A program made the position numbers and the translations under genes. From positions 12,288 through 76,287 of the forward strand of contig CAWAOX010000019.1 of the NCBI GenBank assembly GCA_963783835.1: a stretch of 64,000 bases of DNA, read 5' to 3'. Numbering within the stretch: the stretch's first letter is position 1; each line of letters begins with the position of its first letter. Shown one piece after another: positions 53,830-63,789 of the stretch. This DNA is from CAIQPS01 sp963783835. Its GTDB lineage: Bacteria > Actinomycetota > Thermoleophilia > RBG-16-64-13. The notes beneath the pieces were generated by a model, which was not told where the DNA came from, made no database searches, and saw only the letters and a list, made by a program, of their open reading frames with translations.

Positions 53830-54228
53830 CTACAAACCTAGCAGTTTTGCCTTCGCCGCGGCGAACTCTTCTTCAGTCAAGATGCCCTGCGCCTTGAGCT
53901 CCGCGAGTTTCTGGAGCTGAGCGGTGGTGTCCGGGTGCCGCGGGAGCGGCGGGAGCAGCCGCCTGCTGGGCCGCTACGGCCCGCGCGGCGGCGTTGGCGG
54001 CCGCGGCTTCCATGGCGGCCTGCTGCTCCTGCGCCTGATACGCGGCGAGTTCTTGTCGGTGTCGATAACCTTGACGGAGCCGTCATCCTGCTTGGTGAAC
54101 ACGGCCGCTTCGTACCTGCCGACGAGTTTCTCCTTGTGCAGATCTTTGATCGTCACAAAGTCGAGCTCCGCCTCGTGCAGCGAGCCGTAGGTGCCTGCGA
54201 ATACTATGACCTGCTCGTTGTCCGCCAT
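53830..54228 (-). CDS. SHOCT-domain protein with two offsetting frameshifts
   Basis: The N-terminal part (NEQVIVFAGTYGSLHEAELDF...VKVIDTDKN) and the C-terminal SHOCT (LQKLAELKAQGILTEEEFAAA) are in one frame, but the Ala/Gln-rich linker between them (AAYQAQEQQAAMEAA...) is in another, with shifts near 54058 and 53935. In the uncorrected frame a stop at 53974 cuts the protein. The total length, 133 codons, is right. Two compensating shifts with both ends conserved suggest indel errors rather than decay. Confidence 0.75.
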
Positions 54229-54255
54229 GTCGAATCCATTCCGTGCCTTCGACGC

Positions 54256-54510
54256 CTACGTCGCTTCCAGGGCCGTTACCGAGAGTACCCTGGCGTTCAG
54301 ACCGAACAGGGCGTCCAGCAGACCAGCCAGCGCGGCCTGGTCCCGCACGACCACACGGATCACCGTAACCGGCTCAGATTCCTCGTGGACGACCTCCAGG
54401 GTCATCCCCTCCATAAGGCCACGCCACTTCTGGTCGAAGGCACCGCGGACCCTGATCTCGTAGAGAGCTGGCGTGTCGTCGGGGGCATCGGGTCGGTCGG
54501 CAGATGTCAT
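54256..54510 (-). CDS. Small conserved protein, paralogue 1
   Basis: 84 residues from ATG 54510 after AGGGGA: LYEIRVRG..., GMTLEVVHEESEPVTVI and DQAALAGLLDALFGLNARVLSV. This fold occurs widely in actinobacteria as a stand-alone protein without known function. A paralogue with a conserved upstream block lies at 62958. The LuxR gene ends 139 bp upstream on the same strand. Confidence 0.8.
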   Translation of the reverse strand: MTSADRPDAPDDTPALYEIRVRGAFDQKWRGLMEGMTLEVVHEESEPVTVIRVVVRDQAALAGLLDALFGLNARVLSVTALEAT

Positions 54511-54590
54511 CCGCTGGTCCCCTGTCTCGTCCGAGGGTTTCAACCCAGACTAGGCCGGAAGCGCACGTTGGCATAGCACCACAACGGTGC
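54505..54590. repeat. Conserved upstream block of the small paralogous gene, copy 1
   Basis: About 85 bp before and over the start of the small gene are strongly similar to 63207-63292 (shared GCTGGTCCCCTGT, TTTCAACCCAG/CTTCAACCCAG, CCGGAAGCG, AGCACCAC). The conservation runs beyond the coding start and suggests a shared promoter or regulatory site. Confidence 0.55.
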
Positions 54591-54648
54591 AGGCACAGGT
54601 GCAAAGATGGATACGGTCCGGACAGGCGCGTCCGAGCGAGTCGGTGCG

Positions 54649-57358
54649 CTACCGCGACGTCGAGAGGATTCCCAAGTGCCTGGCCTTCGCCACCGCTTCA
54701 TGACGGCCTGGCACGCCAAGCTTGCCGTAGATGCTGAGGGTGTGGCGTTTCACGGTCGCGGGAGCGATGACCAACCGCCGGGCGATCTCCTTGTTGCTCA
54801 GTCGTTCTTCCAGGAGTCTGAGCACATCGAGTTCGCGATCGGTCAGCGGCATATCGATCAGGTATTCCCGGCCGGGAGTCAGCGAATACGGATTCGGGGT
54901 GGAGTGGGAAGGCGGTGCTTCCACCGTGAACGAGTCGACCAGCTCGTCCAGGAAGGCGTCGGAGCGTCCTCGCAGACGGAGAGTTGCCAGCAGTGGCCGT
55001 ACCCGGCCACCCATCTCAGGAAACAGGCGCACGAGATGGCCGGGCTGCGCTAGCGTCACCGCCCTGCCCAGCACGGCCAGCGCCTCGGCATTGCGGCCCT
55101 CGTGGTCCAACAGCAGAGCCTCCAGGATAAGGCACTGGACCAAGCGGAAGATGTTACCGTTCGTCTCGGCGACAGTGAGCAGACGCCGCAGCCCCACCGC
55201 ACACGCCGCCAGGTCATCCTTGTCCCCCTCCAGCAGCAGCAGGGCAAGGGCGCTGAGGGGGCTGAACTCGTAGCAGACGGCCAACCCGAGGGGTCCCTCA
55301 CCCGCTGGCGGTAGAAAGCTCCGAGCCAAGGCGGCGGCGGCTACAGGCTGACCGGACAGTCTGGCCAGGCGGGCACGGAGCAGCTGAACCTCCCTTTCCA
55401 CTGGTAGGTTGAGGTTGGACACCACAACTATGAACTGGTCCATTACCTCGAGCGCCTCCTGTGGCCGCCCCTCGGCCAGCCGCAACCAAGCCAGCCCGTA
55501 GCGAGCCTGCTTGCCGAGCAGCCAGTTGGAGCTGTAAGGGTCCACCTCCTGAAAGTGCTCCTCGGCCGCGGAGAGGTCGTTGCCAAGGTAGGCGGCCAGC
55601 CCGTGGAAGTAATGGGCCCAGCTCTCGATCTCCCTCAGACCAAGCTCGCGGCCCTGGGAGAGCAGCCGGTGTGCCACCTGGGTCGCTTGAGCCAGGTCGC
55701 CGACCGTGAAGGACATCAGTACCAGCGCGATGGTGATCCGGGGGTGGGTGCCCTTCCCGTACTCGCCGAAGGCGCCCCGGCGGAAGACCTGGAAGGCTTC
55801 CGGAATCTCTCCCCTCAGCTGCAGACCGCCGCCTTCGAACACGGTGGCCATGCCCCGGGTCATGCGATGGTCGGCTGGGAGTAGGGCCAGCGCCTGGCGG
55901 GCCTGGGATAAGGCGGCGTCGCCTTCCCCTCGCCAGTAGCTGACCTCGGCCCGCATGGCGGCTATCTCTCCCCGCAGGGCCGCCTGGTCGGGCAGAGGCT
56001 CCTCAGCAAGATCAAGTAGCTTTTCGGCGCGGTCGCAGTGACAAAGCATGTCCGTCCAATCCGTCCGCTGGTGGGCCAGCCAGGCGTAGATCAGCACCAG
56101 ACGGGGACGGGAGTGGACAATGTCAGCGTCCAGCCGGTACATCCACCGCTCGAGCGCCCGCCAGCGCTCCCAGTCGAGGGCCTCCCGGCGATTCTCCTCC
56201 ACTATGTCCCCGGCCAGGTCCGGCCTTCCCGCCTTGAGAAAGTGGTCGATTGCGGCCTCTATCTCCTGGGTGGCGCCGAGCCACTCGCCCGCACGCACAT
56301 GCAGGGCAGCCACCTGTTCGGGGGACCGGCCTACCTGCAGCCGGTGACGGAGAAGATCTCGGAAGAGTTGGTGGTAACGGAACCACTCACGCTGCTCGTC
56401 AAGGGAGACCACGAAGAGGTTGGCGTCCTCCAGCCACTGCAGCGTCGGCATTCCCTCCACGACCTCCAGCGACGCCTCGCCCATGACCGCCCGGCAGAGC
56501 GGGGCGCAGAGGCGTTCCAGGATGGAGGTGGCCTCAAGGTACTCTTGCAGCCCGGGATCCAGGCGAGCAAGCAGCTCCTCCAGGAGGTAGTCGGCGATGT
56601 AGCGATCGCTGCCGGCAAAGTCGCGGATGCCCCGCTCCACGTCCGGGCGGCCCTGAAGCGACAGGGCGGCCAAGTGCAGGCCGGTGATCCAGCCCTCCGT
56701 CCGCTCCAGGAGTGATGTCACTTGGCTCTCGTTCAGAGGCCGGCTCAGCGCCTGCTCCAGGTACTCGGCGGCCTCCCGCTCGCTGAAGCGCAGATCGGCC
56801 TCCCGCACCTCGTGCAGCAGTCCTCGCCCCCGGAGGGCGCCCAGAGGTAGCCGGGGATCGGCCCGGCAGGAAAGCACCAGGTGCAGAGAACGGGGGGGCT
56901 GAAAGAGCAGGCGGCGGAGGATCTCGAAGACGCGCGGGTCTTTCAGGTTCTGGCAGTCGTCCAGCACCAAGATGAACTCGTCGAGGTCGTCCAGGTCGTT
57001 CGCCAGCTGCCGGGTCAGCACGTCGAGCGAGGGCGGCGTCGCTCCGGCCAGCATCGAACGGGTGCCGCGACAGCAGCCGGGGTTGGCCGTCCTTATCGCC
57101 TCCACCAACTCCTCCAGAAAGAGGGTGGGTTCATCGTCGCTGTCGTCGAGCGAGAGCCACACCGCCGGCAGCTCGTTGCCCATCGATCCACTGCGCGAGC
57201 AGCGTGGTCTTGCCGTAGCCAGCGGGAGCGCAGACCAAGATGCACTGCCCCAGGAGCCTCCGGTCCAACTGGGCGAGGAGCCGCGGCCTCTCCAGTTGAT
57301 CCGGCCCCAGGCGGGGCGGGCGCAGCTTGGCACGGAGGATACGGCTCGTCGTCTTCAT
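54649..57358 (-). CDS. LuxR/MalT-like ATP-dependent regulator (frameshifted near the N-terminus)
   Basis: About 902 residues when joined. The start MKTTSRILRAKLRPP and Walker A APAGYGKTT lie in the frame beginning at 57358. One extra base near 57172 shifts the frame, and the rest runs from VWLSLDD to 54649. It has Walker B FILVLDDC, a long TPR-like helical middle (RAGEWLGATQEIEAAIDHFLKAG) and a C-terminal LuxR HTH (LTDRELDVLRLLEERLSNKEIARRL). Such STAND ATPases activate transcription on inducer binding. It may control the nearby small-protein genes, which share an upstream block. Confidence 0.85.
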
Positions 57359-57566
57359 CTCGCCGATTCTCCCACGCGCACCGGGCGAACGACCAGCCCC
57401 TGCACGGACGGGAAGGAGGCTACCCGCTCGTACCCGTCCGAGTAGTGCTAGACGTCAACCAATCCGCGGCATCCCGCGAAAGGAGCGAGTGCAGGCAGAC
57501 GCAAAGCTGTTCGCCAACTTATGGCCTCTCGTGGCGGCCGCTAAACCACATCAAGCCTCTAGCTCG

Positions 57567-58712
57567 TCACTCGAGCGGAATGCGCGCCTCGGCCCACCAC
57601 GCGGGAGGAGTCGGCAGCGCGGGAACAAATGCCGCGCGCTGCTGCCCCGGAATCGGAGGCAGCTGGTCCAAGACCTGAGCCTGACGCGAAACCACGGCTT
57701 CCTTGGTTATGTTGAACACGGTCAGGTCCTGAGTCTGGACGACGGGCCCCGCGTAGACCGTGCGCAGTTCCTGGTGGATCATGGGGATGACCTGGGGCGA
57801 AAGTAGGGTGTGCCACAGAGCGGCCACCCGCGGCTTGACCAGGCTGAACACCTTGCCCGCAGCCGTCGGCGAGGTGTGAGCGGCGTTGAGGGCTATGGTG
57901 GCCCGCTCGATGGAGAGGCCTGAAGCGGCCGCGAGTGCCGCGGCGGGCGGGAAGCACTCGTGGATGAGCAGGTCGACGCCACCCTCGTTCGCGCGAACGA
58001 GCGGCCAGGCCGCGCAGGTGTCGCCCGAGAAGGAGAACGACACTCCCGCGAATTCGAGGCGGTAGCCGACGGCGCCGGTCAGCGCGTGGACGACCGGGAA
58101 GGACGTCACCTTCACGCCGTTCGCGGCGTAGACGACGCCGGTCTGGCTCCAGTCGAACTCGTGCGCCTCGATTCTCATGCTGACTTCGTTGATCGGGCCC
58201 TTCCCCGCCTCGGTATCCCAGGCAAGCGCCATTTCGATTGCGTCGCAGAAGTACTTCGTGCCGAGACGAGGCTCGGTCCCGCTCGGACCCCAGACTCTGA
58301 CGGGGCCGTCAGCCCGTCCGACCTTGGCGTAGCTGCCGGAAAGGGTGATCATGTCGGCCGTGTGGTCGGCGTGCAGGTGGGTGAGGAACACCTTGTCGAG
58401 CAGGTTGACCGGCAGCTTCAGACTGGCATAGTTGGCGAGCGAGCCGGTCCCGAGGTCGAAGACGAGAAGGTCGCGCTCGGGGTTGCCCACCTCGACCAGA
58501 ACGCTCGCCGACGCCTGAGCGCGTGTGGCCCAGGGATTGCCGCTGCCGAGTACGGTCACGCGCAACTCACCATCCTCGATCGGCTCGTCGCCAGGGACGA
58601 ACACGTCGGCGTACTCTCGTCGCGGCGTACCGACGATCGGGGTTGTGGTGATGGCCTTCGTCCCACCGGCGAAGGTCGGCAGGGGCAGAGGCGCTGGATC
58701 GCTGCTTGTCAT
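57567..58712 (-). CDS. MBL-fold metallohydrolase beside SulP transporters
   Basis: 381 residues from ATG 58712 (GGAGG at 9 bp). FLTHLHADHTAD and SGDT motifs and a late LWH His give the metal site. No signal peptide. It is of the same superfamily branch as the region A MBL proteins but clearly distant from them, with its own C-terminal tail. Last gene of the operon after two SulP transporters; the link to sulfate or other anions suggests a sulfatase-like hydrolase (inference). No operator upstream. Confidence 0.85.
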   Translation of the reverse strand: MTSSDPAPLPLPTFAGGTKAITTTPIVGTPRREYADVFVPGDEPIEDGELRVTVLGSGNPWATRAQASASVLVEVGNPERDLLVFDLGTGSLANYASLKLPVNLLDKVFLTHLHADHTADMITLSGSYAKVGRADGPVRVWGPSGTEPRLGTKYFCDAIEMALAWDTEAGKGPINEVSMRIEAHEFDWSQTGVVYAANGVKVTSFPVVHALTGAVGYRLEFAGVSFSFSGDTCAAWPLVRANEGGVDLLIHECFPPAAALAAASGLSIERATIALNAAHTSPTAAGKVFSLVKPRVAALWHTLLSPQVIPMIHQELRTVYAGPVVQTQDLTVFNITKEAVVSRQAQVLDQLPPIPGQQRAAFVPALPTPPAWWAEARIPLE

Positions 58713-58765
58713 CTCGGATTCCTCCCGCTTGACAGTGTCAGTACAACTTACTCTAGCGCGACGAC

Positions 58766-60505
58766 CTAGCTCGACCGTTGCGTGGATTCCTCGTATGCCG
58801 CGACCGCTTCGGACACTGTGGGGAACACGTGATCGTTCGCGATGACAACGTCGAGACCGACGCGGCGGGAGAACTCGAGCACGGGCGCGTGCACCTGGGC
58901 GAGGTACACTGCGATGCCGCGCTCCTGGAGTTCCTCATAAAGCTTTTTCAGCATCTCGGCGCTGGTTACGTCCAAGTCGTCCTGGGCCACAGCGTCGATG
59001 ATCACTGCGCGCAGTGGGGGGTCGGCCTCGTCCACCAGGACCTTGGTCCGGTCACGCACGCTCTGCGCGTTTGCATAGAAGAGAGGACTGTTGAGACGGA
59101 GGATGAGCAATCCCGGAATCGGCGGGATTTCCGGATGCCGGGAGATGTCAAGGAAGACATCCTCCCGACCGGGAGCGCGCCCCAGAGAGGCCAGGTGCGG
59201 CTTGGTCGACTTGTAGATGAACCAGACCAGAGAGGCCAGCAGGCCGATCATCATCCCCTCTAGAACGTCAAAGAAGAGCACTCCGAAGAAGGTGATTACG
59301 CCGAGCACGAACTCGGTGCGGGACACAAGCCGTACCGTCTTCAGCTTGCGGGCGACGATGATGTGCCACAGAGCATGGATGATGAGCGCGGCAAGCACGG
59401 CCTCGGGCAGAGTCTTGAACAGGGGCGTGAGGAAGAGGACGGTGAGGATGATGGCCACCCAGGCGATCAGGTTGGAGACTTGAGTGCGGGCCCTGGCCCC
59501 CTCCTTGACCGCCGAGCCGGACATGCTCCCCGCCGCGATCTGGCCGCCCAAGAAGCCGCTCAGGAGGTTAACGAGGCCGTGGGCGCGGAGTTCCTGGTTG
59601 GCGTCGACTTCGTAGCCGTGCTTCTCCGCAAACTCCCGGGCCACCGCGATCGCTTCACTGTAGGCCACAAGGACGATCCCGAAGGCCGGGAGCACCATAT
59701 TGAGGACGGCGGACGCCGGGACGTGCGGCACCCCGAAGGCGGGCAGTCCCTGCGGTAGAGCGCCGACCACTTCCACCCCGTGGTTGCCGCTCAGGTCGAG
59801 CACGTAACTCACGAGGATGTAGAGGAAGAGCACCACGAGCCCTGCCGGGATGCGCCGGCTGATTCGGGGCAGAACGAACAGCAGGGCCAGCGCGGAAGCT
59901 CCGACAAGAAACGTGATCCAGTTGGCATCCGGAAGGCTCTGGAACACGTGCAGGAGCTTCTGGAAGCTGTTGCCCTCGCCCTTGTCGACGCCGAAGAGCT
60001 TGTTGAGCTGCCCGATGGTGATGAACACGGCCAAGCCGGTGACGAAGCCATCCATCACCGGCTTCGAAAGGAACTGCGTGATGAAGCCCAGGCGCGCCAG
60101 GCCGGCGATTGCGAAGATCACCCCTACGAGCAACACCAGCATGATCGCGTAGGACTGGTACTCCGGATCGCCCGCGGAGACGCCCAGCGCGACCACGGTG
60201 GAGGCGATAAGGGCGGCGGTCGCCGAGGTGGGCTGGACCGACAGGTGGCGCGAGGTGCCGAACAGCGCGTAGACAAACAGGGATGCGAGCAGGGTGTACA
60301 GTCCCACTTCCGGGGGCAGACCGGCGATGCCGGCGTAGGCCATGGCTTCGGGAGCCAAGAGGCCCCACAACGTCAGCCCTGCGATCGCATCGGCCCCGAG
60401 CCATCCGCGTTCATACTTCGGCAGCCACGAGACGACGGGCACCAGCGCGCGGAACCTTCCCGGCCGTCTCGTCTCGCCGGAAGCCGTCTCCGCCTCCGTA
60501 CTCAC
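58766..60505 (-). CDS. SulP-family anion transporter with STAS domain (2nd gene)
   Basis: GTG 60505 (AGGGG at 6 bp) gives 579 residues: 10-14 TM helices (WLGADAIAGLTLWGLLAPEAMAYA..., QPTSATAALIAS) and a C-terminal STAS domain (about 440-579; VIIDAVAQDDLDVTSAEML). SulP proteins take up sulfate, bicarbonate or dicarboxylates. It starts 26 bp after the first SulP gene. Confidence 0.9.
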   Translation of the reverse strand: MSTEAETASGETRRPGRFRALVPVVSWLPKYERGWLGADAIAGLTLWGLLAPEAMAYAGIAGLPPEVGLYTLLASLFVYALFGTSRHLSVQPTSATAALIASTVVALGVSAGDPEYQSYAIMLVLLVGVIFAIAGLARLGFITQFLSKPVMDGFVTGLAVFITIGQLNKLFGVDKGEGNSFQKLLHVFQSLPDANWITFLVGASALALLFVLPRISRRIPAGLVVLFLYILVSYVLDLSGNHGVEVVGALPQGLPAFGVPHVPASAVLNMVLPAFGIVLVAYSEAIAVAREFAEKHGYEVDANQELRAHGLVNLLSGFLGGQIAAGSMSGSAVKEGARARTQVSNLIAWVAIILTVLFLTPLFKTLPEAVLAALIIHALWHIIVARKLKTVRLVSRTEFVLGVITFFGVLFFDVLEGMMIGLLASLVWFIYKSTKPHLASLGRAPGREDVFLDISRHPEIPPIPGLLILRLNSPLFYANAQSVRDRTKVLVDEADPPLRAVIIDAVAQDDLDVTSAEMLKKLYEELQERGIAVYLAQVHAPVLEFSRRVGLDVVIANDHVFPTVSEAVAAYEESTQRSS

Positions 60506-60531
60506 TTCGTTCCCCTCAAGTCTGTCGCGAG

Positions 60532-62238
60532 TCACTCGGCTTCCCCCGCGGGCGCGCCGCCTTTGACCGCCTGCTGTTGGGCGACCCATTCCTCGGCAAC
60601 GGCGTAGGCCTCGTAGAGCGACCCCGCGACCTCTTCCGTACGCATGAATATGCTTCGACGCGAGATCGAATCCACGATGCCTGCCCGCGCTAACTGATCC
60701 CGTAGCGTCTCGTCCACCTCGGCGAGCATCAGGCGGCTTCCGTGGTTCTTGAGGTCTTCCGAGTATCGGTCGATCGTGCGCATGAACGTGCTGCCCAGGT
60801 CTGTACGGGCATGAAGATTGATTATCACGACCGCGTGGTCCGTCTGCGCGTCCGCCTTCGGCAGCTTCTCTTCAAAAGTCGCGGCAGCGGCGTAGAAGAG
60901 GCTCCCGAAGGGGACCAGCACGGTGACGCTTCCGGGTGGGATCGTGGCTGGCGGAGTCTGCTCGATCGGAAGCCTGCCTTCTTTGAGCTTCCACTCCATC
61001 ACCGTGATCCGATGGGATTGGCGGACGGTGAACAGGAGGATGGAGAGGGCCACTCCTACCAACACCGCGTACTCGAGCGGGATCAGCAGGACCAGGGCAA
61101 ACGTGATCACCATAACGATCCGTTGGACGTTACCTGTGCGCCAGACACCACGTATGTTGGCGGGCTTGATGATCCCAAAGCCGATGATTATCAGCAGGCC
61201 CGCGAGGGCGGGCAGAGCGAGTTTGCCGACCGCGCCAGCAAAAAGCAGGGTGACGATAGCGATGACCACACCGGCGAAGATGTTCGCGAGGCGCGTCCTG
61301 GCGCCGCTGCTCACCACGAGGGAGGTCGCGGAGGCCGAACCGCCGACCGGCATCCCCTGGAAGATCCCGGCCGCGATATTGGCGGCTCCCTCCCCGACGA
61401 AGTCCCGCGAAGGATTGGGGTATCGCCCATCGGGATTCACGAAAGACTGGCTCACCCCCGCCCCCTGGATGAGCCCGATGACCGCCAAGGAGAGTGCCGG
61501 AACGATGAGTTGGAAGAACTGCGAGAAATCCGGTAGAGCCGGTCTGGGCAGTCCGCCCGTGATCTCGGCTATGTCCGAGACCTTGGCCACCGAATCCCAG
61601 CCAAAGAGCGCCGGGAGCATGGAGGTCACTATGATCGCCACCACAAGGCCGAATCCGCGGAGACGGGTCTTCTGCAATACGATGATCAGGATGATCGTAC
61701 CGACCCCCACCGCCACAGTCGGGAGATCGACCTGATCGAGGTTGAATAGAAGGTCCACGGTCTTGGCGACCTTGTTGCTGTACTCGCTTGCGTAGCCGGT
61801 GAGGTCGCCCAACTGACCCAGGATGATGAGAAAGGCCACCCCGGTCATGAAGCCCACCATCTCCGAATTGGCCACCCAGCGCAGGAGCCGCCCCGCCTTC
61901 AAGAGGCCGGCCACCAGCATGATCACCCCGGTGATGAGCGAGAGGGCGAAGAGCGCGCCCGGGGAGTCGCCGCTGGTGACCGCCGGGACGCTGGCGACCA
62001 CCAACGCCATGGCGCTCGTCGTCTGCACACTCAAGTAGACCGAACCGGAGAAGATGGCCCCCACCGGAGTGCCCATCATGACCGCGTAGAGCGCGTAGAG
62101 CGGGTTCACCCCCGCGAGCACTCCCGAGGCGAGCGCGTCGGGCACGCTCTCCACCCCGAGAACGACGCCGGCGATCAGGTCCGGGCGGGCGTTCTTGCGG
62201 TCGAACTTGAAGCGCTTGAAGATGCCGGGCAGTTTCAT
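60532..62238 (-). CDS. SulP-family anion transporter with STAS domain (1st gene)
   Basis: 568 residues. The TM core has ARPDLIAGVVLGVESVPDALA, VQTTSAMALVVAS and GGSASATSLVVSSGARTRL; a C-terminal STAS domain covers about 420-545 (VVIINLHARTDLGSTFM). It differs from the next SulP protein by an N-terminal KRFKFDRKN segment and a shorter STAS link. Tandem SulP genes may use different anions. Confidence 0.92.
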   Translation of the reverse strand: MKLPGIFKRFKFDRKNARPDLIAGVVLGVESVPDALASGVLAGVNPLYALYAVMMGTPVGAIFSGSVYLSVQTTSAMALVVASVPAVTSGDSPGALFALSLITGVIMLVAGLLKAGRLLRWVANSEMVGFMTGVAFLIILGQLGDLTGYASEYSNKVAKTVDLLFNLDQVDLPTVAVGVGTIILIIVLQKTRLRGFGLVVAIIVTSMLPALFGWDSVAKVSDIAEITGGLPRPALPDFSQFFQLIVPALSLAVIGLIQGAGVSQSFVNPDGRYPNPSRDFVGEGAANIAAGIFQGMPVGGSASATSLVVSSGARTRLANIFAGVVIAIVTLLFAGAVGKLALPALAGLLIIIGFGIIKPANIRGVWRTGNVQRIVMVITFALVLLIPLEYAVLVGVALSILLFTVRQSHRITVMEWKLKEGRLPIEQTPPATIPPGSVTVLVPFGSLFYAAAATFEEKLPKADAQTDHAVVIINLHARTDLGSTFMRTIDRYSEDLKNHGSRLMLAEVDETLRDQLARAGIVDSISRRSIFMRTEEVAGSLYEAYAVAEEWVAQQQAVKGGAPAGEAE

Positions 62239-62262
62239 GGAGCGGCTACCTCCTGTCCGCGG

Positions 62263-62946
62263 TCAGTCGCTTGCCACTTCAGGAGCCGTCTGTGTGGCGG
62301 TGTCTTGGTCATCCGGCCGGTGACGGAAGCTGACGACCATTATGTAGGTACTCACGAGGAAGACCCACGCAGGGAACACGAGGATGACCCAAAACGACTC
62401 GGTGAAGACGAACAGCAACACGAGCGCAAGCGGGTAGGTGACGATGGCCATCCAGCGCGGCATGACCTTGGTACGCAGCCACAAGGTGGCCTGAGAGAGA
62501 AGGAACACCGCGGCCATGCGCAATGCGTAGATGCCGAAGATCTGGGTGATGAGGTCGCGGGCCAGCCAGTACGTGGTGCTGTCCGTGAAACCGCTCGGGT
62601 CACGCTCGTAACCCGCGACTATAGCTCCGGCGACGCCGCTGCCCACGAACACCATCGCGAGGAAGATCAGTCCACTCCCGAGGAACACGGCGGAGAAGAA
62701 CTGGTCTTCGAGGCGGCCCAGGCGGGCGCGTACCACACCTATGAACCACAGGAAGAAGATGCCGGCAAAAGCCATGAGCCCGATCGCGAACTTGACCCAC
62801 CCGGTACTATCCGCAAGCCACTGGCCCCCCTCATCACTGCCGACCTCGCCTATCGACAGCCGGAGTATGACCACGCTCACCGAGAACAAGATGGCGAACA
62901 GCAGTCCCGTGATGCCGGCGGCACGCGGGCTCGCAGCAGGCGTCAT
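62263..62946 (-). CDS. Membrane protein of unknown function
   Basis: ATG 62946 (AGGGG at 8 bp) gives 227 residues with about six TM helices (ITGLLFAILFSVSVVIL, FAGIFFLWFIGVVRARLG, ..., FWVILVFPAWVFLVST). I recognise no family. It precedes the SulP genes and follows the small protein by 11 bp, so it is in that operon. Confidence 0.82.
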   Translation of the reverse strand: MTPAASPRAAGITGLLFAILFSVSVVILRLSIGEVGSDEGGQWLADSTGWVKFAIGLMAFAGIFFLWFIGVVRARLGRLEDQFFSAVFLGSGLIFLAMVFVGSGVAGAIVAGYERDPSGFTDSTTYWLARDLITQIFGIYALRMAAVFLLSQATLWLRTKVMPRWMAIVTYPLALVLLFVFTESFWVILVFPAWVFLVSTYIMVVSFRHRPDDQDTATQTAPEVASD

Positions 62947-62957
62947 ATCTGTACCCC

Positions 62958-63212
62958 TCACGTCGGCTCCAAGGCTGTGAACGATAGCAGAGTTGCGTTG
63001 AGGCTGAACAGCGTATCCAGCACGCCGGCCAGCGCAGCCTGGTCCCGCGCGACCACATGAACCACCGTCACTGGTTGATTCGCATCGTGGACGACCTCTA
63101 GGGTCATCCCTTCAATCAGGTCGCACGACGTTCCATCAAGGGCACCGCGGATCCGAATCTCGTAGAGAATCGGCGTGTCGCTGGATAGCCCGGGCAGGCC
63201 GCTAGATGTCAT
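62958..63212 (-). CDS. Small conserved protein, paralogue 2
   Basis: 84 residues from ATG 63212: LYEIRIRG..., GMTLEVVHDANQPVTVV and DQAALAGVLDTLFSLNATLLSF. About 60 % identical to the protein at 54256 by eye, including its upstream block. First gene of the SulP operon. Confidence 0.8.
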   Translation of the reverse strand: MTSSGLPGLSSDTPILYEIRIRGALDGTSCDLIEGMTLEVVHDANQPVTVVHVVARDQAALAGVLDTLFSLNATLLSFTALEPT

Positions 63213-63292
63213 CCGCTGGTCCCCTGTGGTGTCCGATGGCTTCAACCCAGGCTAGACCGGAAGCGAAGGTTGGCCTAGCACCACGAAGGTGC
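63207..63292. repeat. Conserved upstream block of the small paralogous gene, copy 2
   Basis: Matches 54505-54590 over the coding start and the ~80 bp upstream. It may hold a shared regulatory site upstream of the SulP operon. Confidence 0.55.
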
Positions 63293-63789
63293 AACGGTGG
63301 TGCATGCGAAGGTGTAGGCGCTGTCTTGGCCTTCGGATAGATAGTGCGACAGGGTCCGTTTTTCTGCCGTGACGGCAGATTGCGGGCCCTGACTCTTTAC
63401 CTGCAAGACTCGGTCTTCCTCCGACCCGGCATGACTGCTGATGACGGTCCCGCGGATACGGGTGATCATCATGTCTATGTCGGTCACGCTGCAGGCAAAA
63501 GTGGCGGACCCCGGAGCGAATCGATGGGGGACAGAATTCGGGGACTTGCGTTCATCGGACAGCGTGCGAGGGGTGCGACCAAGCGATCGGATCTCCTCGA
63601 GCCGGATCGCCAAATATCACGTGCTGATCCTGAACTGGGCAACCACCCGTCAACGGGGGATCAGCCCGGGGTGCGAGTCGGCCGCGCAGAAATGACGGGA
63701 AAGATCCGGAGGCGCGGGCGCGAAAAACTGTGTCGGCACCCGGATCGCCGAGAGGCCTCCCGGTCAGCCTTCCCTCGGCCGTGTCCTGT
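63213..63789. other. Gene-poor intergenic region
   Basis: I see no supported gene in this ~580 bp. It holds the upstream block of the SulP operon, a small hairpin (TCTGCCGTGACGGCAGA near 63363) and, near its middle, the second copy of the dispersed repeat. Short open frames here lack homology features and good start sites. Confidence 0.4.
63535..63575. repeat. Short intergenic dispersed repeat, copy 2
   Basis: Copy of the element at 47724-47765 (shared ATTCGnGGA, GTTCATCGGAC and GGGGTG), preceded here by GGGGACAG, a sequence I associate with intergenic mobile repeats. Confidence 0.4.

Noticed and set aside
63275..63613. 112-codon minus-strand frame
   Set aside because: No ribosome site or family features; it crosses a dispersed repeat.
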